DNA of 64,000 nt from Bacillota bacterium (GTDB lineage Bacteria; Bacillota; SHA-98; UBA4971): the NCBI GenBank assembly GCA_030024085.1, contig JASEJE010000004.1, positions 1 through 64,000 on the forward strand, in the 5' to 3' direction. Below, piece by piece: positions 34,003-45,950 of the stretch. Positions within the stretch are counted from its first letter, which is position 1, and every line of letters starts with the position of its first letter. A program made the translations under genes and the position numbers. A model generated the notes under the pieces. It saw only the letters and a list, made by a program, of their open reading frames with translations. It was not told the DNA's origin and made no database searches.

Positions 34003-34641
34003 TTGCCAAAGGGATCGGGGCAGCAATCTCGGGACAGGAACGCTCCCGGGCTCGAGCCAGGTATCGCGGAAGCCGGGACGACACCATGCCGTGAGGCGAA
34101 TGGCGACGGGCAGGTGGCGACGGGGAGAGATGCGGAAGACTGCGTGGACCAGGGCTGCGGCCTGCTCCGCAGGGGCAGGCTCGACGACGCGCAGGCAGCA
34201 TTTGAGGCGGCCATAGCCCTCGATCCTGAGAACGCCCAGGCCCGCAACAAGCTTGGGGTGGTGCTCGCCCACAAAGGCCGGCTTGACGAAGCCAGGGTGA
34301 GGTTTGAGGAGGCACTTGCCCTCAATCCCCGCCTCGCGGCGGCCATGAGCAACCTCGGCAACATATACAAGGAGAAGAAGATGCTTGACAGGGCCGTAGA
34401 ATTCTATAAGATGGCCTTGTCGGTCGAGCCTGACCACGCCACGGCCCATCACAACCTCGGCGTGGCATACAGGCAGATGGGCATGATCGACCGCGCTGTG
34501 AGCCATTTCAAGCAGGCGCACAGACTCGAGCTACGGGCGGTGAATAGCGAGAGCAGGGCGGCGGCCCGGGCCGGGCGGTACCTGTGGCCCTTCATCGTCG
34601 CGGCTCTGGCTGTGGTCTGTTTCCTTGCGTTCAGGAAGTGA
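34003..34641 (+). CDS. TPR-repeat protein with C-terminal TM anchor
   Basis: AALMSNLGNIYKEKKMLDRAVEFYKMAL-type repeats, LWPFIVAALAVVCFLAF tail. Confidence 0.85.
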   Translation: MPKGSGQQSRDRNAPGLEPGIAEAGTTPCREANGDGQVATGRDAEDCVDQGCGLLRRGRLDDAQAAFEAAIALDPENAQARNKLGVVLAHKGRLDEARVRFEEALALNPRLAAAMSNLGNIYKEKKMLDRAVEFYKMALSVEPDHATAHHNLGVAYRQMGMIDRAVSHFKQAHRLELRAVNSESRAAARAGRYLWPFIVAALAVVCFLAFRK

Positions 34642-34693
34642 GGTCTTTTCCCGGGCTCCGGCGCGGATTCCGATGCCGACCCGGGCGAGAGGT

Positions 34694-36157
34694 GGTTGTG
34701 TGGCCCTCCTGGCCCAGGATCTCAAGCCGGGACAACCCGGACACGTCCGCAGCAGCGCCGCTGCCGCGGCAGCACAGGTGCTGACCGCGGCCGCAATGAC
34801 GGTCGTGGTCGCGGTGCTTGCGTTCGGCAGCCCTGCCGAGGCACGGTCTTCAGGTGGCCCCCGCATCGTCAACGGGGTGCAGGTCGCCGATGTTCCGGTC
34901 GGCGGGCTTACCCGCGAGGAGGCAGCCCGCGTTGTGGCCGGCTTCGTGCAAGAAGTCGTCATGCGGCCCATCACGCTTCTCTGGGAGAGTGAATCCTGGC
35001 AGCTCGAGCCCGCTGACATAGGGCTTGAAGCGCGGATCGCAGAGACGGTGGAGCGAGCCGTGGCTGTCGGCCGCACCGGGCCCTGGCTGGCGAGGTGGAG
35101 GGAGAGGCGTGCTGTTGCAGCCCGTGGGCGGCAGATCCAGCTCGCCGTCACAGTAGACGAGGACCTCTTCAGAGACATCGTGTTTGAACTCTCGAGCGAG
35201 ATCGACGTCCCTGCCGAGGACGCAGGCTTTACGATATCTCCTGACGACACGGTCAGGGTGCGGCCCGCTGTCATCGGCCGCCGCCTCGACGCCAGCGGGC
35301 TCGGGGCTGCCATCAGGGAGGCGCTGGTCCGGCGCACCGGGCGAACCGTGCATCTCACCGTGGAACCCGTGCTCCCTCAGGTCACCACCCAGCAGGTGGA
35401 GGCCATGGGGATCAGGAAATGCGTCGCCGCCTACACCACGAAGTTCAGTCCAGGCAACGCGGCGAGGGTTCACAACATCCGGGCGGCGGCCCAGGCTATC
35501 AACGGCGTCCTGGTGGCTCCGGATGAGGTGTTCTCGTTCAACGCTGTAGTCGGCCCTCGTAGCAGGGACGCGGGCTACCTCGATGCTCCCGTGATCGTCG
35601 AGGACGAGCTGGTGCCAGGGGTTGGCGGCGGCATATGCCAGGTGTCGTCGACACTCTATAATGCGGTGCTTCTCGCCGGCCTCGACGTGGTGGCGAGGGC
35701 GAATCACTCGGTGGCCCCAACCTACGTGCCGGTGGGGCGCGACGCCACCGTCGCATATGATTACATCGACTTTCGCTTCAGGAACGATGGGCCGGGCCAC
35801 GTGATGATGGCGTCACATCTTGGCAAGGACTCTGTGACCATCAAGATATACGGGGACGCGCCCGCCGATCGCGAAGTGCTCATCCGGACGGAGGTTGAAG
35901 AGAAAATCCCTCCGGGTGTCGTCAGGAAAGAGGACATGTCTCTCACCTCCGGCCAGGAGGTAGTCGATGACGAGGGAGCCTGGGGGTATGTCGTCAGCGT
36001 TTACCGCATTATCAAGGTGGGCGACGTAGAGAAGAGCAAGGAACTCGTGTCGCGCGACCGATACCGGCCTCGGGCGAAACGCATCCTGGTCGGGGTCGGG
36101 GGGCCTCGGGCCCCCGACAGGGAGACGTCTGCCACGGACCGTAAACCGAATCGCTGA
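34694..36157 (+). CDS. VanW family protein
   Basis: FSFNAVVGPRSRDAGYLDAPVIVEDELVPGVGGGICQVSSTLYNAVLLAGLDVVARANHS. Confidence 0.92.
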   Translation, partial: GCVALLAQDLKPGQPGHVRSSAAAAAAQVLTAAAMTVVVAVLAFGSPAEARSSGGPRIVNGVQVADVPVGGLTREEAARVVAGFVQEVVMRPITLLWESESWQLEPADIGLEARIAETVERAVAVGRTGPWLARWRERRAVAARGRQIQLAVTVDEDLFRDIVFELSSEIDVPAEDAGFTISPDDTVRVRPAVIGRRLDASGLGAAIREALVRRTGRTVHLTVEPVLPQVTTQQVEAMGIRKCVAAYTTKFSPGNAARVHNIRAAAQAINGVLVAPDEVFSFNAVVGPRSRDAGYLDAPVIVEDELVPGVGGGICQVSSTLYNAVLLAGLDVVARANHSVAPTYVPVGRDATVAYDYIDFRFRNDGPGHVMMASHLGKDSVTIKIYGDAPADREVLIRTEVEEKIPPGVVRKEDMSLTSGQEVVDDEGAWGYVVSVYRIIKVGDVEKSKELVSRDRYRPRAKRILVGVGGPRAPDRETSATDRKPNR

Positions 36158-36230
36158 TCCCTTACCGGACCGGTACACGCCCGGCCCCGGTCGAGGGAGG
36201 GCGGCGTTCCGGTGGTCTGGAGGTGGAACC

Positions 36231-36482
36231 TTGGGCGAAGGCAGGTTTGACCCGGAGCTTGTCAGGGCTTTCAAATTCTACGGTACCATCAGCTTCAACA
36301 TCGCAGGATCGATGGCTCTGGGGTTTGCTGCAGGACACGCGCTCGATGGGAAGCTGGGGACACGCCCGTGGCTCGCAGTCACAGGGTTTCTCCTCGGCGC
36401 TCTCGCGGGGTTCTGGGGCGTCTATAAGCTTGTCATGTCCGAGTTCCGTGACAGACAACCGAAGCCGAAACCGCCGAAATGA
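36231..36482 (+). CDS. AtpZ/AtpI-like protein
   Basis: SFNIAGSMALGFAAGHALDGKLGTRPWLAVTGFLLGALAGFWGVYKLV; upstream of atpB. Confidence 0.75.
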   Translation: MGEGRFDPELVRAFKFYGTISFNIAGSMALGFAAGHALDGKLGTRPWLAVTGFLLGALAGFWGVYKLVMSEFRDRQPKPKPPK

Positions 36483-36510
36483 TGAGTCTGCTGAAGGAGG
36501 ACTGCTCTGC

Positions 36511-36816
36511 ATGTTAGCAGGAGCACTGGCCGGCGCCCTCCTCGGGGCGCTTGATCTTTTTACGATGGTCTGCACGGCAACGAAAGCTGCGCAGCTGAGT
36601 GTCGCCCGCGCGTCCGCGCTCGTGCGATGGACGGCGCTCGGACGCATAATCCTGATCTTCCTGGCGATGGCGCTGGGCGCGGCGGTTTTCGGCCAGCCGG
36701 CCTTCCTGTGCATGGCCGCGACCTACGTTGCCGTTCGGCTTGCGGGGCTGTTCGTGGTGGCCGCGAGGAAGCCCGAGGTTCGAGCTGAGCAAGGGCGCGG
36801 GCCTGCCTGCCGGTAG
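36511..36816 (+). CDS. ATP synthase subunit I-like protein
   Basis: Small multi-TM protein upstream of atpB. Confidence 0.6.
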   Translation: MLAGALAGALLGALDLFTMVCTATKAAQLSVARASALVRWTALGRIILIFLAMALGAAVFGQPAFLCMAATYVAVRLAGLFVVAARKPEVRAEQGRGPACR

Positions 36817-37092
36817 AGCCGGGTGGCGGGACCTCCCTGTGGCCCCCGCGGCCGCCTGTGCGGACGCAATCAGGGGTTCCCGGCACGCAAGTCCTGTGCG
36901 GGGCGCTTCGGCCGGGTGCTGATCCGGCGTGCAAGGGCGTGGAGCGCCGGTCGGGGGTGGGCGAGGGCCGGACACGAGAGGCGCAGGCGTGAGTCGCTGC
37001 GCCGATGACGATGCACGTACGCGTCGGCCAGCCCGGCGTCGGCCAACTCGGTGGGTCGGCGGGGGAAGACCGGAGGGACTGGGGGAGAGAAT

Positions 37093-37761
37093 ATGGGACA
37101 CGCTTCCAGTGAGATCGGCGCGCATCTGGTGGTGCGCATCGGCATGTTCACGTGCCACCTGGACAGCATCATCATGACGTGGATCGTGATGGCCCTTCTG
37201 GTGGGAGTGGCCGTTATCGCCACGAGGAAGATGAAGGACGTCCCGGGCGGGTTTCAGAACATGGTGGAGTACGGCGTCGAGGCGCTCTGGGGCCTGGTGG
37301 CGGACAACGTGCCGCCGCGGGCGCGGGGGTGCTTCCCAGTCATTGCCACGCTGTTCCTCTTCATCCTCGCATCGAACCTTATAGGCGTCGTGCCGGGGAT
37401 GAAGTCGCCGACCGCAGATATCAACGTTACGCTGGCGCTCGCCGCGGTGGTGCTCGGGCTGACAGTCTATGCGGGGGCATCGGTCAAAGGGGTCTGGGGG
37501 TATATCGTCGGCTTCGTCAAGCCGAACCCACTCTTCCTGCCCCTCAACCTGATCGAGCTGTGCACGCGTGCGATAACGCTGGCGCTGCGACTGTTCGGCA
37601 ACATCTTCGCCGGTGACGTGCTGGTCATCATCCTGGGTAAACTCGTGGCCTATGCGGTTCCCACAGTGGGTCAGGCATTCCACGTGTTCGTCGGGGTGCT
37701 TCAGGCGTATCTCTTTGTCATGCTGTCGATCGCTTACGTGACAGTAGCGTCGGAGGAGTAA
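37093..37761 (+). CDS. atpB: F0F1 ATP synthase subunit a
   Basis: LIELCTRAITLALRLFGNIFAGDVLVIIL. Confidence 0.95.
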   Translation: MGHASSEIGAHLVVRIGMFTCHLDSIIMTWIVMALLVGVAVIATRKMKDVPGGFQNMVEYGVEALWGLVADNVPPRARGCFPVIATLFLFILASNLIGVVPGMKSPTADINVTLALAAVVLGLTVYAGASVKGVWGYIVGFVKPNPLFLPLNLIELCTRAITLALRLFGNIFAGDVLVIILGKLVAYAVPTVGQAFHVFVGVLQAYLFVMLSIAYVTVASEE

Positions 37762-37796
37762 CCAGGAGAGGAATAACCAAAGGAGGAGGAGTCACA

Positions 37797-38051
37797 ATGA
37801 CGGAAGTCATGCTTCTCAAGCTCATCTCGGTTGGAGCCATATGCATCATCGTGTGTGTCGCGGCACTCGTAGCCGGACTGGGTGACGCGCATGTGGCGGC
37901 GAGGGCCGTGGACGGCATCGCCCGCCAGCCGGAGGCCAAGGCGTCGATCTTCTCGACGATGCTGATAGGGATCGGCCTGGTCGAAGCGACGCCGATCATA
38001 GCGCTGGTGGTAGCGCTCATCCTTCTCTATGCCAACCCGTTCCTCGGCTGA
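37797..38051 (+). CDS. atpE: F0F1 ATP synthase subunit c, with carboxylates in both helices (D30, E63)
   Basis: AGLGDAHVAARAVDGIARQPEAK...GLVEATPIIALVVALILLYANPFLG. Confidence 0.96.
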   Translation: MTEVMLLKLISVGAICIIVCVAALVAGLGDAHVAARAVDGIARQPEAKASIFSTMLIGIGLVEATPIIALVVALILLYANPFLG

Positions 38052-38185
38052 CCGCGGGGAAGCCGGCCCCTGGCGCCCCGGTCCGCGCATCTCGACCGTC
38101 GGACCTCTCGGCCGTCGGACCGGCGCAATGCAACCGCGGTCGCTGACTCTTGTCTAGAGGGAGGCATACGGAGGGGGAATCGACC

Positions 38186-38689
38186 TTGATCCAGATCGAC
38201 ATGACGTTTTTTGCCAGTATCCTCAACTTCCTGTTGCTGACGGCGCTCCTGACGTTCTTCCTTTACAGGCCGGTCCGCAAGTTCATGATGGACCGACAGG
38301 ATCGCATAAAGCGGTCGCTTGAGGAGGCCGCCCGGGACCGCGCCGAAAGCGCAAAGATGAAGCAGGAGTATGAGGCTCGCCTCGCACAGGCAAGCTGCGA
38401 GGCGCAGGATATAATCGAGAAGGCCGTGGTGCAGGGAGAGCGTTCGCAGGCAGAGATACTGGATGCTGCGCGCAAGGAGGCAAAGACCATCCTCGAGCAA
38501 GCGAGGTCGGAGGCCGCCCGGGAGCGGCAGGCGGCCTTCGAAGCGCTGCGGGATGACATCGTGAACCTGGTCATATCGACTGCAACCGTGGTTACCGGGA
38601 AGAACATCGGCCCTGCCGACGACGAGGCCGCCGTGAAGAGCCTCTTGGAGGAAGGCTGGCTTGGCAGTGCGGGGGAGCGGGAACCATGA
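38186..38689 (+). CDS. atpF: F0F1 ATP synthase subunit b
   Basis: [38 protein letters not shown] plus long helix. Confidence 0.93.
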   Translation: MIQIDMTFFASILNFLLLTALLTFFLYRPVRKFMMDRQDRIKRSLEEAARDRAESAKMKQEYEARLAQASCEAQDIIEKAVVQGERSQAEILDAARKEAKTILEQARSEAARERQAAFEALRDDIVNLVISTATVVTGKNIGPADDEAAVKSLLEEGWLGSAGEREP

Positions 38690-40504
38690 AACCTATCAGG
38701 AAGAGGACGCAACCGGCGGCAAAAAGGCCGCTGCGGGTTATTGCCAGGACTGCGAGGCCTCTGCCTCCGGAGCTTGAGCAGCGTATCCGCGCTTACATGT
38801 CGGAAGTCGTCGGTAGGCCCATAGCCATGTTCTTCGAACAGGACCCCGGCCTGCTGGGAGGCATCGCGCTTCAGGTAGGCAACACCGTGCTGGACGCCAG
38901 CCTCAGCCGAAGGCTGGAGGAGATCCGGGCGAAGCTCGCCGTACACCTTCGGGCCGCGGCGCCAATCCCGCCGCCGGACATCCCTGCCGGCGTGGGGGTT
39001 GCGCGCGACGCTCTCAGGACCGCCGGCGATATGATCAGGAACTACAAGCCGGTCCCTGTGGTGGAGGAGGTGGGCACCGTCGTCTCGGTCGGCGACGGCG
39101 TCGCCAGGGTGAGCGGGCTTCCGTCGGCCATGTCCGGCGAGCTCCTGGCCTTTGACGGGGGCGGCGAGGGGATGGTGCTCGACCTCGATGCGGATGCCGT
39201 GGGGTGTATCATCTTCACGGGCGGGGACACAATCGCAGAGGGAACGGTCGTCCGGTGCACGGGGAGGGTGGCGGACGTACCTGTCGGCGAGGAACTCCTC
39301 GGCCGCGTGGTGACCCCGCTGGGGGACCCCGTGGACGGGAAGGGCCCCATCCTTGCCCGCGCCAGGCGGCACATCGAGGGGCCTGCACCCGGTGTTGCAG
39401 AGCGCGAGCCCGTCAGCACGCCCCTGCAAACGGGCATCCTGGCTGTCGATGCCATGGTGCCCATCGGCCGGGGGCAGCGCGAGCTCATCATCGGCGATCG
39501 ACAGACAGGAAAGACGTCCATTGCGGTGGATGCCATAATCAGCCAAAAGGGCTCAGGAGTACTCTGTGTGTACGTGGCCATTGGCCAGAAGGCCTCTAGC
39601 ATAGCACAGACCGTTGGGGTGCTGGAGGAGCAGGGCGCGCTTCCTTACACCGTTGTCGTTGTTGGGTCGGCGAGCGACCCGGCGCCGCTCCAGTATATCG
39701 CCCCGTATGCCGGGTGCGCCATGGCTGAGCACTTCATGTATGCCGGCAGAGATGTGCTCATCGTGTACGACGACCTCTCCAAGCACGCGGCCGCTCACAG
39801 AGAGGTGGCGCTGCTGCTGCGCAGGCCGCCGGGCAGGGAGGCATACCCTGGAGACATCTTCTACATCCACGGCCGTCTTCTCGAGAGGGCTGCAAAACTT
39901 TCGAGGGAGCGCGGGGGAGGCTCGATGACCGCGCTGCCCATCGTTGAGACGCTGGCCGGAGATATGTCGGCTTACATCCCGACGAATACCATCTCCATCA
40001 CCGACGGTCAGATCTACCTGGAGAGCGATCTGTTCTTCTCGGGGATCCGTCCGGCGGTAAACGTGGGGCTCTCAGTCTCACGCGTCGGCGGCGACGCGCA
40101 GGTGCCCGCCATGCGGGAGCTGGCGTCCCACCTGCGCCTTGACCTTGCGCAGTACAGAGAGCTTTCAGCGTTCGCCCAGTTCGGAGCGGACCTCGACAGA
40201 GCCACTCAGGCGCAGCTTCGACGGGGCGAGCGGATAGTGGAGGTCCTCAAGCAGACAAACCGCGAGGTCCTGGCCGTCGAGGAGCAGGTCGTCATGCTCT
40301 TCACTCTGTCGGGTGAGTGGCTCGACGACGTCCCCGTGGACCAGACAAGGTGGTTCGTGAAGGAGTTCCTGGTGCACGTCAGGGAGGGGTATCCCTCCGT
40401 GATGCGACGGATACGCGAGACCGGACGGCTTGACGAGGTCAGAGAGGATCTCGCTCGGGCGCTGAAGGCTTTCAAGAAGGATTTCGCCGGGGTGATGGGT
40501 CGCC

Positions 40505-40521
<17 letters not shown>
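38686..40521 (+). CDS. atpA: F0F1 ATP synthase alpha subunit with N-terminal delta C-terminal-domain-like fusion
   Basis: 611 aa; residues ~27-88 [59 protein letters not shown] resemble AtpH C-terminus; then alpha with [15 protein letters not shown]. Confidence 0.93.
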
Positions 40522-43007
<2,486 letters not shown>

Positions 43008-43010
43008 ATC

Positions 43011-43466
43011 GTGTCCAGGAAGATGAGGCTCGAGATCGTCACCCCCGACAGGCTGGAGTTCTCTGGCGATGTGGAGTCGATCATCGCCCCCAGTGTGTCG
43101 GGGTACATCGGTATCCTCCCCGGCCACATGCCCCTCATAGCCAGGCTCGCGGTGGGAGTCCTCACCGTGCGAGCGGGAAGCACCCGCCTGAGCATGGCCG
43201 TAAGCGAGGGATACATGGAGGTCTCGCCCGGCAAGGTCATCATCCTTGCCGAGGCCGCGGAGATGCCGGGGGAGATAGACGTGGAGCGCGCGCTTGCGGC
43301 AAAGCGCCGGGCCGAGGAGGTCCTTGCCACCAGCAAGGAACACGTGCTTCTGGCGCGCGCCCGGGCGTCGCTGCAGAAGGCCATCAACAGGCTCAAGGTC
43401 GCCAAATATCAGGATGGAAGCGGGGAGGGATCTCCAGTCGGGTCGGAGAAGATATCGGGAGAATAG
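43011..43466 (+). CDS. atpC: F0F1 ATP synthase epsilon subunit
   Basis: RLEIVTPDRLEFSGDVESIIAPSVSGYIGILPGHMPLIARL. Confidence 0.95.
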   Translation: MSRKMRLEIVTPDRLEFSGDVESIIAPSVSGYIGILPGHMPLIARLAVGVLTVRAGSTRLSMAVSEGYMEVSPGKVIILAEAAEMPGEIDVERALAAKRRAEEVLATSKEHVLLARARASLQKAINRLKVAKYQDGSGEGSPVGSEKISGE

Positions 43467-43491
43467 GACCGGGCCAGAGGAGGTTCGCGGG

Positions 43492-44616
43492 ATGAGGATC
43501 GAGCCGTTCTCCATCGAGAGGTGGTTTGGCCGGTACGAGTTTACGGCCAGGTACAATATCGCCGAAAGCTGCGTGAAGCCATTTACCCTCTCTGAGCTTG
43601 CGGAACTCTGCGGAACCGACGTGCTGCACGCGGATGCGGCCCGCCCTGTGGGCCTGGGCTATACAGACAGCCGGGGCATCCCCGAGCTGCGCGAGGAAAT
43701 CGCCCGGCTCTATCCCGGCCGCGGCCCCGAAAACGTGCTCGTGACGACCGGGGCCATCGAGGCCAACTTCCTCGTGTTCGCCGCCCTGCTGGGCCCAGGC
43801 GACGTCGTCATCTCGGAGTTCCCGGCCTACCAGCAGCTTTACGAGGTCCCTCGTTCGCAGGGGGCCGAGGTCAAGCTGTGGCGCCTGGCGGCGGAGAAGG
43901 GATTCAGGCCCGACATCTCAGAGCTTGAAGGCTTTGTGACGCAGGGCGCAAGGATGATCGTGATCAATCACCCTCATAACCCGACCGGGGCGCCGATAGA
44001 TGCAGGTAGCATGGCTGCGGTATGCGAGATCGCCGAGCAACGCGGGGCAGTCCTTCTATCAGACGAGGTCTACCGAGGCCTGTCCCTTTCAGATGCCGTT
44101 GCATCTCCATCGGCCCAGAGGTTTTCCGACGACGCCGTGAGCGTGGGTAGCATGTCCAAGGCATACGGGCTATCCGGCCTTCGGATCGGGTGGATGGTCG
44201 GGCCTGAGGAGATAATCGAGAAATGCTGGGCGCTTCGCGACTATACGTCCATCTGTCCCGCTGGACCATCGCAACTCCTTGCCCTCGCGGCGCTTCGCGA
44301 CTCCGAGAAAGTGCTTGCCAGGAACCGGTCCATCGCGCGGAAGAACTTCGCCATCCTCGACGAGTGGGTGCGGACCAACTCGCACCTCGTGAGCTATGTC
44401 GCGCCGCGAGAGGGAGTCGTGGCGTTCGTGAAATACGCTGCCGACGCGCCGTCGTTTGAGGTGGCAACGGAACTCGTGACCCATGACGGCGTGCTGGTGG
44501 TGCCTGGCGCGTGTTTCGAGGTGGAGGGCTACTTCAGGATCGGGTTCGGCGGGGATACTGCCACGCTCGAGACCGGGCTGGACCTGCTGGCGAAGAGGCT
44601 TGCGGCCAGGATGTAA
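43492..44616 (+). CDS. PLP-dependent aminotransferase class I/II
   Basis: NHPHNPTGAPID, LSDEVYRGL, SMSKAYGLSGLRIGWMVG. Confidence 0.93.
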   Translation: MRIEPFSIERWFGRYEFTARYNIAESCVKPFTLSELAELCGTDVLHADAARPVGLGYTDSRGIPELREEIARLYPGRGPENVLVTTGAIEANFLVFAALLGPGDVVISEFPAYQQLYEVPRSQGAEVKLWRLAAEKGFRPDISELEGFVTQGARMIVINHPHNPTGAPIDAGSMAAVCEIAEQRGAVLLSDEVYRGLSLSDAVASPSAQRFSDDAVSVGSMSKAYGLSGLRIGWMVGPEEIIEKCWALRDYTSICPAGPSQLLALAALRDSEKVLARNRSIARKNFAILDEWVRTNSHLVSYVAPREGVVAFVKYAADAPSFEVATELVTHDGVLVVPGACFEVEGYFRIGFGGDTATLETGLDLLAKRLAARM

Positions 44617-44644
44617 CCTGGTCGGCTGGAGGAACACACTTTCG

Positions 44645-44673
44645 TTGCTAGGACTAGGGTCTCAAGGTATAAT
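44645..44673 (+). promoter_or_regulatory. Candidate sigma-A-type promoter upstream of tmk
   Basis: TTGCTA - 17 bp - TATAAT. Confidence 0.55.
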
Positions 44674-44690
44674 ATAAGGGGCGCAAGTGT

Positions 44691-44860
44691 GGGTCCCCAA
44701 ATCCATGCCAGTCCGGCGATGAGTCTGGGGCCCGCGCAGGCACGACGAAGCGCTCCCGGTAGGCCAAGCGCTACATCCACAGCGGCGCGCCGCAAGCGCG
44801 CCGTCCCCCGGGGCGCCCCACAGGCAACCTCTGGTAGACTGGCACTGATCTTTGAACCCG
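44691..44860 (+). repeat. Degenerate type-C palindromic element
   Basis: GGGTCCCCAAATCCATGCCAG ... CTGGCACTGATCTTTGAACCC with remnant core. Confidence 0.6.
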
Positions 44861-44893
44861 CGCCCATACTCGAGGCGGGAAGAGGAGTCGCTG

Positions 44894-45646
44894 ATGGAGA
44901 AAGGCAAGTTCATAGTGATCGAAGGGATAGACGGGTCCGGGGTCACCACCGAGGCCGTGAAGCTGAAGGAATACGTGGCGACGAAGCTCAACCTTCCCGT
45001 CCACCTAACCAAGGAGCCCACAGACGGCCCGGTGGGAGGTCTCATCCGGACGATCCTCGCCAAAAGGGTTGGGGCGCCATCCCACAACGGGAAGTTCGAG
45101 AGCATCGACCCGAGGTGCCTGGCGCTCCTTTTCGCCGCAGACCGCCTGGACCACCTCGAGGTGGACATCCTGCCGAAGCTGGAGGGCGGCGTGGTGGTCA
45201 TCTGCGATCGGTATATCCTCTCGTCCCTCGCTTACCAGTCGCTCAATGTGGACAGGCGGTGGCTCGAACAGATAAATGCGAAGGCCATCACCCCCGACCT
45301 CACGATCTATCTCCAGGTCCCACCGCTGGTGGCGGAGCGCAGGCGCAACCAGGCACGGTGGCACGTGGAGCTGTATGAGGAGACCCCGAAACTCCAGAAG
45401 GTGGCCGAGAACTACGTCGAGGCCATCGATGAGCTGCGGCGGCGCGGGCAGAGGGTGGAGATCGTGGATGGTAACAGACCCATGCGCGAGGTGCAGCGCG
45501 ACATCATAGCCGCTGTAAAGCCGATCCTCACCACCAGGGCGGGATCGGGGCGCAAGAGACCGAAACCGCCTGCAGGGGAGCCCCGGCTGAACATGGTGTT
45601 TCCCAGCGACAACCAGTCCGAGGAGAAGGAGGCCCTGGCCCCATGA
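44894..45646 (+). CDS. tmk: Thymidylate kinase-like protein with variant P-loop
   Basis: FIVIEGIDGSGVTTEAVKLKEYV, FAADRLDHLE, VVICDRYILSSLAYQ. Confidence 0.85.
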   Translation: MEKGKFIVIEGIDGSGVTTEAVKLKEYVATKLNLPVHLTKEPTDGPVGGLIRTILAKRVGAPSHNGKFESIDPRCLALLFAADRLDHLEVDILPKLEGGVVVICDRYILSSLAYQSLNVDRRWLEQINAKAITPDLTIYLQVPPLVAERRRNQARWHVELYEETPKLQKVAENYVEAIDELRRRGQRVEIVDGNRPMREVQRDIIAAVKPILTTRAGSGRKRPKPPAGEPRLNMVFPSDNQSEEKEALAP

Positions 45647-45948
45647 TTGGGTTTCACCACGAGAAGATCGAGGTGGCACGTTCCGAGGACACCCTGGACC
45701 CGGTCAGCCTGAAATGGAAGGACAGGGAGTATAAGATAACGGAGATCAAGAAGGTCTGGCAAGAGGCTGCGTTTGCGGCGCCCGCGTCGGGTCGAGGGGG
45801 CCGGTCGAAGAGCTGGTGGGACCAGCACGGCAGGAAATTCTACCGCCTTACCATCGATAGCGGACAGGTTCTCGACGTATACTTCGATCCCAGGAAGGAA
45901 GAGTGGTACCTGAGCAAGAGCTGGGGTCGGCCAGGCGAGGAGACGTAG
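45643..45948 (+). CDS. Small conserved hypothetical (DUF6504-like)
   Basis: LKWKDREYKITEIKKVWQ...GRKFYRLTIDSGQVLDVYFDPRKEEWYLSKSW. Confidence 0.55.
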   Translation: MIGFHHEKIEVARSEDTLDPVSLKWKDREYKITEIKKVWQEAAFAAPASGRGGRSKSWWDQHGRKFYRLTIDSGQVLDVYFDPRKEEWYLSKSWGRPGEET

Positions 45949-45950
45949 GT

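Noticed and set aside
38263-39546. 427-aa minus-strand ORF opposite atpF/atpA
   Set aside because: Shadow ORF; atp genes on plus strand are unambiguous
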